From NCBI GenBank assembly GCA_015680685.1, contig MNCI01027466.1, forward strand, positions 67,889-104,620: a stretch of 36,732 nt of DNA. Direction: 5' to 3'. The notes under the pieces are model-generated. The model worked only from the letters and a program-made list of their open reading frames with translations. It searched no databases and was not told the DNA's origin. Shown here piece after piece: positions 19,690 through 29,465 of the stretch. A program made the position numbers and the translations under genes. How positions within the stretch are numbered: position 1 is the stretch's first letter; each line of letters opens with the position of its first letter. This DNA comes from Gnetum montanum (Eukaryota; Streptophyta; Gnetopsida; Gnetales; Gnetaceae).

Positions 19690-20150
19690 TAATCGTCCGC
19701 TACGACGTAAAACTGGCACTGATCGTCCGCTACGATGTAAAACTGGCACTGATCGTCCACTACGACGTAAAACTGACATGCCTTGCACGCGTCCGCCATG
19801 ACGCTAAACTGGCAGGTGGTAACCGTCTGCTATGACGTAAAACTGGCAATGTTGTACAGGTTCGCCAAGACGAAAAACTGGCATCTTTTGCACGCATCCA
19901 CCATGACGCTAAACTGGCACAGGTAAGTAGCCGTCTGCTGATACGTAAAACTAGCGTAGATCTGTCCCTGGGTCATGACGCAAAACTGACACCCACAGCA
20001 CGGTCTGCTGAGACCATAAATCAGCCATACCACCGTCTGCTACGACGTAAAACTAGCACCTCTCGGTCTGCCCAGACTTTAAATTGGGACCATGGTCTGC
20101 TGAGACTTAAAACCAGTAACGTCAGTCTACCGGGACTTAAAACTGGGATG
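19690..20150. repeat. GTCTGCTACGACGTAAAACTGGCA array (about 14 copies)
   Basis: About fourteen units, spaced 29-38 bases apart, between integrase and the 3' LTR. The left units are close to CGTCCGCTACGACGTAAAAC; the right ones drift to GTCTGCTGAGACTTAAAACC. Tandem arrays at this place are known from Tat/Ogre elements. The core aligns with that of the array at 11231-11625. Confidence 0.9.
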
Positions 20151-20311
20151 TACAGATCGCTACCATGTTCAAGCGAGCATGATCATTCTTATACAGCTGC
20201 ACAGTAGATGGGGTGGGATACTGAAACAGTCCCAGTGTCGCCACCCCACCGACATCCTACTGATTCCTCGGATAAGCTCAAAGGCATCTTACTGATCCCT
20301 TGGAGATGCCG

Positions 20312-20767
20312 TCACTGCGCCCACTGCAGTGGTGGTACCTCTGGGAGTTTAGCCTCGCTAGACGGAGCCTCGACGAAATCCTCGTCGGCAACGGCCTCGG
20401 GAATCTCTGCCCATCATTGCTATTGGACGCCGGCCTCGCAGATTCATTTGGCCGGTTCCTCATGCAGCCAGTTAGCTGCACTGTGTCTGATGCCTTTTGG
20501 CGAAGATATGCGATGCCAATCATCAGGATTGGCGGCTCCGCCCGAGTGCTCCGGCTCCTTCTTTACAGCTCATTCGCTCCATCTAACATCAAACGGCGTT
20601 TATTTCAAGAACCTCGCCTCTTGTTCATGTGCAATGGTGTCCTCTGTTTCCTTTTGTGGTTGCAGGTTACTTGCCTTGGAGAATGTCGTCCAAAGGTGCG
20701 TCCATCTGAGCGGTAAAGTACAACAGCGTGTTGAAATGGCTGCTCAGGTTTGCCCGACCACTTAGCT
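20312..20767 (-). pseudogene. Possible second antisense gene fragment (two exons), decayed
   Basis: Minus strand. An exon at 20767-20671 begins after GACGTGCAG and encodes NLSSHFNTLLYFTAQMDAPL. With a donor at AA|GTAACC and an acceptor at GATGTTAG it joins in phase 2 to an exon at 20582-20312. That exon encodes EPEHSGGAANPDDWHRISSP, WLHEEPA and, near its end, an acidic stretch (EIPEAVADEDFVEAPSSEAK) closed by TGA. Four stops interrupt the second exon, each one C-to-T step from an Arg or Gln codon. Antisense ORFs at this position are known in some Tat relatives (Grande of maize). The product is not recognised. The overlapping plus-strand ORFs (20208-20765, 20300-20716) look like shadows. Confidence 0.35.
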
Positions 20768-21220
20768 CTGCACGTCTATACCTCGCACAATCTTACCCTT
20801 AAATCTTTTTTTCCTTCATCCCCACCACCCGGTTCCCATACGCAACACCTACATACGCAAGTGTTCATTTTCCGCACTCACGCTGGCAGAGACATCGCAG
20901 AAAGTGATGCGTAACGCTCCTTTTGCACGCATTCCTGCTATAATCGGTAACAGAGAAACCTCAAGCTGACGCGCTACGCTCGTCTGAAAGCATTCCTGTT
21001 AACCGCGTATTTCATACCCCTACCATCATAACTCATTTTGTATTTTCCCCGAACCTGTTTCCAGCTATATCCCTCTATCTCCCATACCTGCCAGTCTTGC
21101 TCTTCCATGTTGACAGGGCAACACTTGAGTAGCCATGGATGAATGCTGTTCTTGCTTTTGCCAATTCGGTGTTTCACATTCTTTGTTGACGTCTTTCGGG
21201 TAAGCCCTCCAACCGTCAAC
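20768..21220. other. 3' non-coding part of the plus-strand Tat element
   Basis: No gene I can support. The minus strand holds an 82-codon ORF (21222-20974), rich in Lys and Trp, that might be an upstream exon of the fragment at 20767-20312, but I see no convincing splice join. Confidence 0.3.
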
Positions 21221-21230
21221 AAAGAGGGGC
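21221..21230 (+). other. Polypurine tract
   Basis: AAAGAGGGGC followed by CAT and then the TGAAACA start of the 3' LTR. It serves as the plus-strand primer in reverse transcription of LTR elements. Confidence 0.8.
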
Positions 21231-21233
21231 CAT

Positions 21234-22633
21234 TGAAACACCGTGAAAATTACGAGTCACCCTCAGGCAAAGATTCGCAATTCAAGCAGGAGCGCACATC
21301 AGTTTTGTTCAAGGACAAGTTTACGCTCTAATTACGCACGGCAGCGTAATGAGCGTAATAAGCTCCAAAATAGTCAAAGGCCGGAGAAGCACAACAGTTC
21401 GACACTTTTTCTTGCGGCGCATGAATAACTTGTCTTTACGCTCGTTACGCCGCGGTGCGTACCATTGCGTATGTCATCATTAAAGCTAGGCATTGTTTAT
21501 GCTTCAGCACGCGCAGCTGCGTGGTGAGCGTAAGTTAAGCATTGTTTACGCTTCGTCACGCGCAGCTGCGTGGTGAGCGTAAGTTGCACATCATTTACGC
21601 TTCATCACGTGCAGCTGCGTAGTGAGCGTAAGTTGCACATTGTTTACGCTTTGTTACGCGCAGCTGCGTAGTGAGCGTAAAACAACTCTGAGCTTATTGT
21701 TTTTCACACCGGATTACGCTTATACACGCAATACAACGCGAATGAGTGTAATATAGCCGGAAAGCAATTAAAGCGTGCTCAGCATGTACCTGCTCTTCAC
21801 ACGCACAACACGCAAACGAGCGTGTTGTGCGTAGTCACAGTCTGACTTAAAATGGTCATGCCAAAAAGACCCGAAACATCAGGGCCCCACGTCATCAGGG
21901 TTGCGCCTTTTCCACGAAGCGTCGCGGCCTATAAATACCTCAGTTGACAAAGATACAAGGGTTGGAAAATTAGAGAAGTAGAAGCATATTTCTGAGCACC
22001 AGAGCACTTAGCACTTTGGAGTAGAGATACAGAGAATAGCACTTTGGCAATCATTGGCATTATCACCTTACAGTCGAAGCAGAGTACAGTTCGCTTTAAG
22101 CACCGGTGACAGGAGTAATCATTCTGCTGAAAAGACTCTATCAATCAGAAACAATTGATCGGTAGACGTCAAAGCTTGGCCTGCCTTGCATCTCAGCTTT
22201 AGCCCACGAGGTAGATCGGATTTCTGTTTAGACCGTTTTGCTTGTTGTTTTGTGCTTGTTTCACATCCTGTAATCGGGGACTCCCCAGTGTAATTTCTCA
22301 TACAAAATACACATTTTTTAAGTCAAAGCGCAGATCTTGAAGCTACGTGCTTCCCTTATGCCAGCCTCCTTTTATCGTGTTTAGTATTATTGCCGTTGCA
22401 ATCCGTCTACATCGTTTTTCCCCTTGTTTTACGACTTCTCGAACCAGATCGCTTTCTTTTTACGTAATTTTCATTGTTTTACTGACCCGTAAGTCCCTAT
22501 CTGATCGACAAGACCGTTCAGGGCACCGCGGATTCGTTTTTCCAGCATAGCCCTCGCGAAGATCCGTGGCTAAAACTGTGTACACCGAAACCTCAGTCGG
22601 TATTTCCAGCTGCCGATGTTTTCCGTCGCTACA
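21234..22633 (+). mobile_element. 3' LTR of the plus-strand Tat element
   Basis: Aligns end to end with 5647-7044, with roughly 50 substitutions, mostly C/T or A/G, and two or three one-base indels. It ends CTACA, followed by the duplication GGGCG. The TATA box TATAAATA is at 21930-21937. Confidence 0.95.
21490..21681. repeat. Four palindromic 49-bp tandem repeats in U3 (3' LTR)
   Basis: Same four units as in the 5' LTR. The GCAGCTGC centre is unchanged in all four; differences fall mostly at CG sites (TTTATGC for TTTACGC, CACGTGC for CACGCGC). Confidence 0.85.
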
Positions 22634-22638
22634 GGGCG
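22634..22638. repeat. Target-site duplication, right copy (GGGCG)
   Basis: Matches 5642-5646 exactly and resumes the 181-bp tandem repeat (GGGCGTATACG). Confidence 0.95.
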
Positions 22639-23065
22639 TATACGGTGGGCGTAGAGGAATTAAAGACCATTATTTAGAGCCCAAAATTTGATTTTCAAGT
22701 GCCTGAGAGCTGTTGGGGACCTTGGGGAAGGTTCTGGGGGGTCCAGACCTTCAGTTCTGGCATGCTTTGACTCATTTCTGGGGCCCGAAAGCTGCTGTAC
22801 GCTGGGCTATACGCTGGCCAGCGTACGCCAAGGTGTGCCCAGAGTATACTTGGTCAAAACCAAGTATTTTGAACCCAAAACTTGAAATTCTTGATGCCAG
22901 ATGCTGATGTAGTCACCTGTGGGTCCCAAGGAGCTCTCTCTTGTTCAAATATGCTCCGTTTGATGCTATTTTTGAGGTTCACAAGTTTTAGTCATGCTGG
23001 GAAGTATCATGACTTAGCTTGATTCTTGTCTGAAAGTGCTGGGTCCAAATTTTTGTGGTGTTTCA
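22634..23065 (-). mobile_element. 5' LTR of the minus-strand Tat element, part 2
   Basis: Copy 3 of the 181-bp repeat (22634 to about 22813) is followed by unique LTR sequence up to TTTCA at 23065. On the minus strand the LTR therefore starts TGAAACACC, like the TGAAACAC of the plus-strand copy. The bases after it, GAGTT (23066-23070), would be one half of its target duplication; the other half lies outside the window. Confidence 0.75.
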
Positions 23066-23137
23066 GAGTTCGACCGAATCGTGCGTGAAATGCTCGTATT
23101 CATATGGTTGAGTGTAGGGGTACCTCACCACTCATCA
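23066..23137 (+). mobile_element. 5' LTR remnant of the Athila-like element
   Basis: 72 bases, starting exactly where the minus-strand Tat LTR stops, aligned without gaps to 29394-29465. It shares ATGCTCGTATTC and TATGGTTGAGTGTAGGG. Confidence 0.75.
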
Positions 23138-23138
23138 T

Positions 23139-23157
23139 TGGTGCTGTTGCTGGGGAC
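23139..23157 (+). other. Athila-type primer-binding site (tRNA-Asp)
   Basis: TGGTGCTGTTGCTGGGGAC, one base after the LTR end. It matches the Athila tRNA-Asp site (TGGCGCCGTTGCCGGGGA) except for three C-to-T changes. Confidence 0.7.
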
Positions 23158-23237
23158 TTAGTTGTTTGTGTGCTACATAGAACATAGGAAATCGCATTGA
23201 AACGTTAGAACGAACCCTTAGGGTTAATCAAAGAAAT

Positions 23238-25720
23238 ATGAGACAACAGTACATTGCACACCGAACAAGACAAGATGTCTTCTTCTTCACTAAGAGCACT
23301 TCACCACCTAGGACTAACACAAGACGCAATCGGCAGCATAATACACATAACCAGGATCCGACAGTTCCTCAACAGTTTCATGTGGTATATACTCATCCCA
23401 ATGAGTATGTACCTAATTTCACCTTTATTCTTCACAAAGACGAACAACTGTGTTGGAGAGACTTGGAGGATAACATAGTGTTGCCTCTAGACCGATCAGT
23501 TCCCAACATGCTCCTTTGTGCTCTCACATGAATACGCATGTCACTTTTATATGCAGAATATGTTGCATGCGATCATGACTCAAGGGACTATCATCCCACA
23601 GAAGTGCAATGTCAAAGGGACTTGCAACAGGAGAGATACCATACATATTTGAAGGGTAAATGACACCATGATGCTCTGCATGTTTTGAGTGAAATTGAGG
23701 ATGGTGAACTTGCTTCAATAGGTTCCACACGAAACAATATTCCTCCTCTTCACATTGGTTAGAAGGTAGTGTATCAGAACCTCCACTTCACTATTCACAA
23801 GCCTAGTTTTGATACCCATGAACATGAAGTGTTCAATGAAGGAACACAAACACACCATAAGGGCAGACGTTCTAATCATGATCATGATTGAGGCCAAGAC
23901 CACCGAAGAGAAGGTAGAAAACACTGTCATGGCAATGGTTCTCCTTCTTCTTCACCTTCATCATCATCTTCACCCTCTCCTTCAATGTCTCGATGCAGTC
24001 ATAGGGAAACCAATCGTAAGGATAAGGGAAAATGAAGTGAAATTCATCGATGAGACAGTCGAGAACAAGGATGAGGGCACTCTAAAGAATCAAGGCATAG
24101 AAGAAGGGAGAGTAGAGAACCGTGTAGATACCATAGAATTTATGAATGAGATGATCACAAAGAACCCCTACTCGCAACTAGAAGCATGCTAGATATAATG
24201 GAGGTTGTAAGAGTTCCAACAAGGCACGAAAAGGATAGTAGAATCAAGAGGTTAGACATGAAAAACATCCCACGATTTGAAGGGGGATACAACATTGATC
24301 TTAAAATCATTTACAAGAATTCCACGATGCATGTGCCTTGCAAAACATAGAAAAAAAATGGCAAAAACTGAAGTTGTTCCCAAGGACACTAGTGAAAGAA
24401 GCTGAAAGTTGGTACCAGTCCTTAGAATTGGAATCCATTCGGAGGTGAAGTACAATGTTAGAACTGTTTAATGATAAGTACCAAACATACTCCCTAGTGT
24501 CTAACCTACGAAAGAAAATCCAAGGATGGAAGCAAGGAAATCATGAACCCTTAGATGCTACCATTGGCCATTATTACGCACTGTTACATTGTTGCCCTGG
24601 CCATGGTTATTTGCAGCGGGATCAACTATGCCATCTCGTGGATGGAATTAGGCATGAAACAAGAAGAATGTTTGGGACATGTGCACAAGGAAGGTTATCA
24701 GAGTTTAGGTCTCGTCAAATTCATAGACCGCTAGAGCAAGTTGCCAAAGACAAAGGTGAGCTACAAAACAGAGAAAGTTCAAAAGAATACAATCGAGATA
24801 CTTCCCTATAAAAAAGGGGAGTGAGATTTTGTGAGGAGGAAGAAGAGTCACCACTTGAAGAGATGGTGAATAGGAAAAATTTGTCTCTCCAAAAGTAAAC
24901 ATTAGAAGTATCGGCAAAGGTAGATCAAATGTGGGACTCCCTGGATAGTAGGTTTGAAACTGTTCTTAAAATTGTAGAGGAGTCTAGGGAGTGAGGTAGT
25001 GACCACGAAAAAAAGAAAAAGAGAGCAGTAGAAAATACATGTAAAAGGGAAAAATGGCCATCATAGAAGAGGTTGTGGATTCAGACATGGACAATGATAG
25101 TGGATGTGAGATATGCCAATACAACCATCCTAAGGGATGTTGCCTAGTGATCTCACATCTACAAGAGTCTGGGATGTATGCACTCAACCCACGACTAAAT
25201 AAATGGTAAGCACCCCGATGGTTACCTTATCCCCAAGGTAACCCAAGGTAGTTCTACCAACCTTCAACATATTATCCAAGTGGAACTCCACCACAACCTA
25301 TTGAGCAACATCAACAGTGGCAATACCCATAGTCATGGGGGATGCCACCACCAAGGCAACAATACCCGTACTAGCAACCTGACCCATATGGCTACTGCGT
25401 GCAACATCCAATCTCTCCCCGTGACTTTGTTAGTCATGTTACACCACAACATCGCTACCAAGCTTGTGAGTATTATAGAACTCCTTCTCCTAGGGGAGAT
25501 AACCCATAAATATACCATCCTTGAAATCCATCTGTAGTTCTCACACCAATAGCTCCATTACCACCCACTCCAGCAATGCAAGGGGAACTCCCTACTCAAC
25601 CGTAGCAATGCAATGTCACAGGGGCTGTAAATCCTCAACCCACTATTGGTTCTGACAACCATATGAAGAAAAGACCTTTCTTCAGAACCAATAGTCCAAC
25701 CAAGCCCTTACAACCACAAG
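23238..25720 (+). pseudogene. gag: Athila-like gag, decayed
   Basis: No single frame survives. Recognisable parts: a segment near 24400-24800 with LELFNDKYQTYS, a central IGHYYALLHCCPGHGY and GIRHETRRMFGTCAQGRLSE, which follows the Athila gag pattern (F-LL-CP-HG, then a stretch ending GG-L). Near 25105-25143 lies a knuckle CEICQYNHPKGCC, the C-x2-C-x3-H-x3/4-C form seen in Athila gag. After it comes a Pro/Gln/Tyr-rich tail, broken by TAA and TAG codons where Gln is expected. The start codon is uncertain (ATG at 23238, or 23275 in another frame). The coding strand reaches the gap at 25721. Confidence 0.65.
25642..25695. repeat. 14-bp perfect inverted repeat beside the gap
   Basis: ACTATTGGTTCTGA (25642-25655) and its exact complement (25682-25695), loop 26 bases. 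It lies inside decayed gag and 25 bases from the assembly gap. It could be chance or a local assembly effect. Confidence 0.6.
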
Positions 25721-26167
25721 NNNNNNNNNNNNNNNNNNNNNNNNNNNNNNNNNNNNNNNNNNNNNNNNNNNNNNNNNNNNNNNNNNNNNNNNNNNNNNNN
25801 NNNNNNNNNNNNNNNNNNNNNNNNNNNNNNNNNNNNNNNNNNNNNNNNNNNNNNNNNNNNNNNNNNNNNNNNNNNNNNNNNNNNNNNNNNNNNNNNNNNN
25901 NNNNNNNNNNNNNNNNNNNNNNNNNNNNNNNNNNNNNNNNNNNNNNNNNNNNNNNNNNNNNNNNNNNNNNNNNNNNNNNNNNNNNNNNNNNNNNNNNNNN
26001 NNNNNNNNNNNNNNNNNNNNNNNNNNNNNNNNNNNNNNNNNNNNNNNNNNNNNNNNNNNNNNNNNNNNNNNNNNNNNNNNNNNNNNNNNNNNNNNNNNNN
26101 NNNNNNNNNNNNNNNNNNNNNNNNNNNNNNNNNNNNNNNNNNNNNNNNNNNNNNNNNNNNNNNNNNN
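25721..26167. other. Assembly gap (447 N)
   Basis: Unknown bases between Athila-like gag and pol; the protease should lie here. The two ORFs that appear to cross it are artefacts. Confidence 1.
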
Positions 26168-26369
26168 AGAAATCATGGGTTGTGCAAAGTTTAGCATTAC
26201 CTGCATGCAATCGGTGTTTTTACAAAATATTAACATACAAAAGTGCCTGTATGCAACACCACATGACAAGAAGAAACCTAGTGGCTGATAGCTGATCAAG
26301 AGAGAAACTCACTAATTTGCATGGAACTAACTGAGGGAATAACTTGCGCTTACATCGAAAGCATAGACG

Positions 26370-27430
26370 CACTAGAGTAAGTCTGCTGCCAACTTCCAAG
26401 CCTTAACCTTGAAAACATCAACTGGGTGAAGTTGGAAATTCCTAAAAAATTCAAACAAGAGCCCCTAGAATTGAAACGATTGACCATCGGTCTACAATAT
26501 ATGATTCTTGAAAATGGAAAATCAGTAATGATCAATGCAAGACTTGCTTCCAAATAAAAAGGAAGACTGCTAAAGGTAATAAACAAGTGGTTAAATGCTT
26601 TTGCCTACTCATATCTCGAATTAACTGGAATAGATCCTAGGATATGCCAGGATAGGATTTACACTGACCCCTCCATGAAACCTCGAAAACAACCATAGAG
26701 GTCATTGAACCCAAAATTGAAGCAAGTAGTAAAATAAGAAATATAACAGCTTCTTAAGGTTGGGTTCATATATCCCATTGTTGATAGCAAATGGATTAGC
26801 CCTCTAGTACTTGTGCCTTAAAAGGGAGGAAAATAGAGGGTGTGCATAGATTTTAGGCTGCCGAACATGGCAACATTTAAAGATCACTTTCCTTTGCCAT
26901 TCGTTGACTAAGACTTAGACACCATAGTAGGGCATCGTTATTACAGTTTCCTAGATGGCTATAGTAGATACAACCAAATACAGATAGCCCCAAAAGACCA
27001 AGCCAAGACAATGTTCACCAATCCTTGAGGAACGTTTACATATAAACAAATGTTGTTTGGCTTGTGTAATGCTCTTGCCACGTTTCAACGCCTAGTTCTA
27101 AGCATATTCCAAGAGCAAATAGGGAACAAAGTGGAATTCTTTATGGAAAAATTCTCCACCTATGGAATAAGTTTTGATCAAGCCTTGGACCAATTAGAGA
27201 AAGAGCTGAAAAGATGCATAGAAACCAATATAAGGTTCAACTAGTAGAAAATCTATTTAATGGTCTAGGAAGGCATAGTACTTGGGCATAAGGTTTCACA
27301 TGTAGAAATAGAGGTAAACCCAAATAAAATTAGGGTCATCCAAGGAATCACCTATCAACCAGAAATTGTTAAAGACATTCGGTCATTCCTTGGACACACT
27401 GGGTACTATATAGAATGGCTAGTGCACATA
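26370..27430 (+). pseudogene. pol: Athila-like reverse transcriptase, decayed
   Basis: Mostly one frame, with stops. It reads LTGIDPRICQDRIYTD, VGFIYPIVDSKWISPLVLVP, RVCIDFRLPN, FKDHFPLPFVD, YYSFLDGYSRYNQIQIAPKD, GTFTY, QMLFGLCNALATFQR, FSTYGISFDQALDQLEKELK and GIVLGHKVSH, ending in IRSFLGHTGYY. These are the Athila RT landmarks. The active site, FMDD in this group, reads FMEK here, so both catalytic Asp are lost. Several stops are TAG or TAA at Gln or other conserved positions. The frame ends near 27430 with no RNase H or integrase beyond. Confidence 0.8.
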
Positions 27431-28560
27431 ATACCTCTGTTAGGGGATGACCCTGCTCACTATTTTGGATCTCCTTCTTCCAACTCAGTCATGGGGGAGA
27501 TGGCCACCTCTGCTAATCATTTGAGGCCCTCAGTTCTTTTTAAGTTTTTTTTTACACATTTTTTTACAAATTACTTTAATTTTTCTTATTTTTGTTTTGC
27601 AACATCGTTTATGCTTTCTCATTTCTTTGTGTGACTGTTTGTTTTGTTTTTTTTTCTCTTTGTTTGTTATTTTTGTTTTGTTAGATTCATCACCTAATAA
27701 GTGCTCTTGATGGTGGCATGAACTGTGTTTTATTGATTGCTAATGTTTGGTTTTTACCTTTTAGTTATAATGTTGATAATAAGGTATGGTTCTTTTGATA
27801 TAACAGGCAATGAGTCCACGTCATCCATGCATCCATGAATTTCTATGGTCTCTTTTGTCTTGGAACTGTACAGTCTCCTTCTTTAATAATACAACTATTA
27901 ACGAATTGGTGATTGGGTATTTCTCAAACTAAGGAAGGACTCAAGGATTGAAAAGGGTGTGACTTCAAAGGGATTTGATGCATTTGTGCTAGCTATTCTC
28001 CTGGGTTCTTGGATGTTTTCTTCTTGAGTTTTCCTTACCATTCTGACATTGCTCCATTATTAGGAAGCTTAGCCAATAAAAATAAGTCTTTGCATGGTGT
28101 GGTTCTAACGCAAAAAAAAAATAGTGAGAATTCAAAGTACACCCCTTAGAAAAAATAATTATCTAGGCTACAAGCACTGGTTATCGAACTCAGCCAATGG
28201 ATCTAACACCGAGGAAAGGTATCAACTATATTGTGATTTACTTATCCTTGCTCATATGTGATTGTGTTGTATGGGTAGATGGCAATCATATAGCAATGGA
28301 CTGGACTTGGAGGAAACACTTAGGATGGACTGGTGTTGAACAGTTGTGCACATAACAAGATTGATGGCATGGCTATGGATGGACAACGGAAGGTACAGTC
28401 TTGGCATTGGCAACAACATGTCTTCTCCTTTTCTCTCTCTGTCTCTCTTCTCTCTTAGCTGCCAAATAAGGCTTGATGTTAATTGTGTATAGTGTTCACT
28501 CTTGTAGTCATGAACACTTATGTTGCCATTTATTATAATATTGATTTGTTCACATGTCAT
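27431..28560. other. Region between Athila-like RT and its 3' LTR promoter
   Basis: No gene. A T-rich stretch (27536-27680) has many runs of five to ten T. GAAAAGGG followed by TGTGAC at about 27951-27962 could be a polypurine tract and LTR start, but nothing confirms it. The 106-codon minus-strand ORF at 28572-28252 has no recognisable feature. Confidence 0.3.
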
Positions 28561-29465
28561 CCCATTCACCATTAGTTGTCATTCAAGTCAATAATCCCAT
28601 ACCTTCCCAATATTTTGTAAGGAACTCAAGGACAAGTTTTCATTCAATCATAGGGGTATGATGAACCACGATATTGCGTACGCGATATCACATCCACCAT
28701 GTGATATCGCATATGCGATATCACATCCTGCCTCATCTTCTATAAATAAGACGTGACGCCCTTAGTTCCAAAACAATAAGAATTAGACCCATAGCCATAC
28801 TCTTGCAATTTTCTCATTCTAGAGTTAGAATTATTTTTGTGTGCCCACAGTAGGAGTCATAGAGTGAACGGATCTTTATTCAAGCAATTTGTACCTGAGC
28901 ACAATTTTGTGTATGGAAATAAAGAGAAACTTTATGATAATCCTTGTAGCATACAGATTAAGCTAATTAGTAATTAATTATTTTTAATGCTTTCTTAGTT
29001 AATTAATATCTCTCTCAACCTTCAGCCCCCTTAGTTAAATACAATCAGTACGACCACTTCAAGCATGCATTTAGCACTTGGTAACCCAATAACGATTAAC
29101 GTTTGGTAATCCCGATAGTGTTGCAATAGTTCAGGATGTGTATGGAAAGTGGGAACAAATATTGGTGTTAGGAACATTTAGAACTTAGTTAATGAATAGT
29201 TAATGTAAGTTAGCAACTTAGTTCTCTCTCCCTCTCCTTTATTAGTAGAAGAAATAAAAAATACAAAAGCTAGAAAAATGATATACCTCAAGCTCACTTA
29301 ACCATACAACCATGACAATAAAAGTAAGTTTGAGAAGACAACAATTGATTAACCCTGAGTGTTTCATTAAGGTGCATAATCACTTTGTCCTTGGAGTTCA
29401 ACCATATCGTGTGTGAAATGCTCGTATTCGTATGGTTGAGTGTAGGGATACCTTGCCACTCATCA
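28561..29465 (+). mobile_element. 3' LTR of the Athila-like element (left end uncertain)
   Basis: Ends ACTCATCA at 29465, matching the 5' LTR end at 23137. From about 28580 it aligns with the LTR at 35920 onward: AAT-CCATACC, GAGTTTTCA, ATGATGA-TCACCA, then palindromes, TATAAATAAGA, and GCTTTCTTAGTTAAT-ATCTCT. Confidence 0.6.
28667..28748 (+). promoter_or_regulatory. GCGATATCGC palindrome cluster and TATA box (locus A)
   Basis: CGATATTGCG, TACGCGATATCA, TGATATCGCATATGCGATA in succession (28669-28722), then CTATAAATAAGA with TATAAATA at 28741-28748. Confidence 0.7.

Larger units (their letters stand above)
5647..22633 (+). mobile_element. Complete Tat-lineage Ty3/gypsy retrotransposon with nested antisense gene
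   Basis: Both LTRs start TGAAACA and end CTACA, are about 1.4 kb each, and are flanked by the 5-bp duplication GGGCG. Internal order: primer site, gag-protease, tandem array, eight-exon gene on the opposite strand, RT, RNase H, archaeal-type RNase H, integrase without chromodomain, second array, polypurine tract. The second RNase H before integrase and the lack of a chromodomain are known marks of the Tat group. By eye the LTRs differ at roughly 50 positions, mostly transitions (3-4 percent), so insertion is not recent. All coding regions carry stops; the copy is dead but structurally whole. Confidence 0.95.
23066..29465 (+). mobile_element. Athila-like Ty3/gypsy element, degenerate
   Basis: The last 72 bases of its 5' LTR (23066-23137) match 29394-29465 with about nine differences; both end ACTCATCA. 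A tRNA-Asp-type primer site follows the first copy. Between lie a decayed Athila-type gag, an assembly gap, and a decayed RT. Integrase and any envelope-like ORF are gone. The upstream part of the 5' LTR was displaced out of the window by the Tat insertions. Confidence 0.75.

Noticed and set aside
20208-20765. Two long overlapping plus-strand ORFs after the integrase array
   Set aside because: Composition (Cys, Ser, Trp) is not protein-like, and the minus strand gives a better explanation with two exons in phase.
25635-26299. ORFs spanning the run of N
   Set aside because: Translation across unknown bases is meaningless.
28252-28572. 106-codon minus-strand ORF upstream of locus A
   Set aside because: No motif, no similarity to neighbouring element proteins, in AT-rich decayed sequence.
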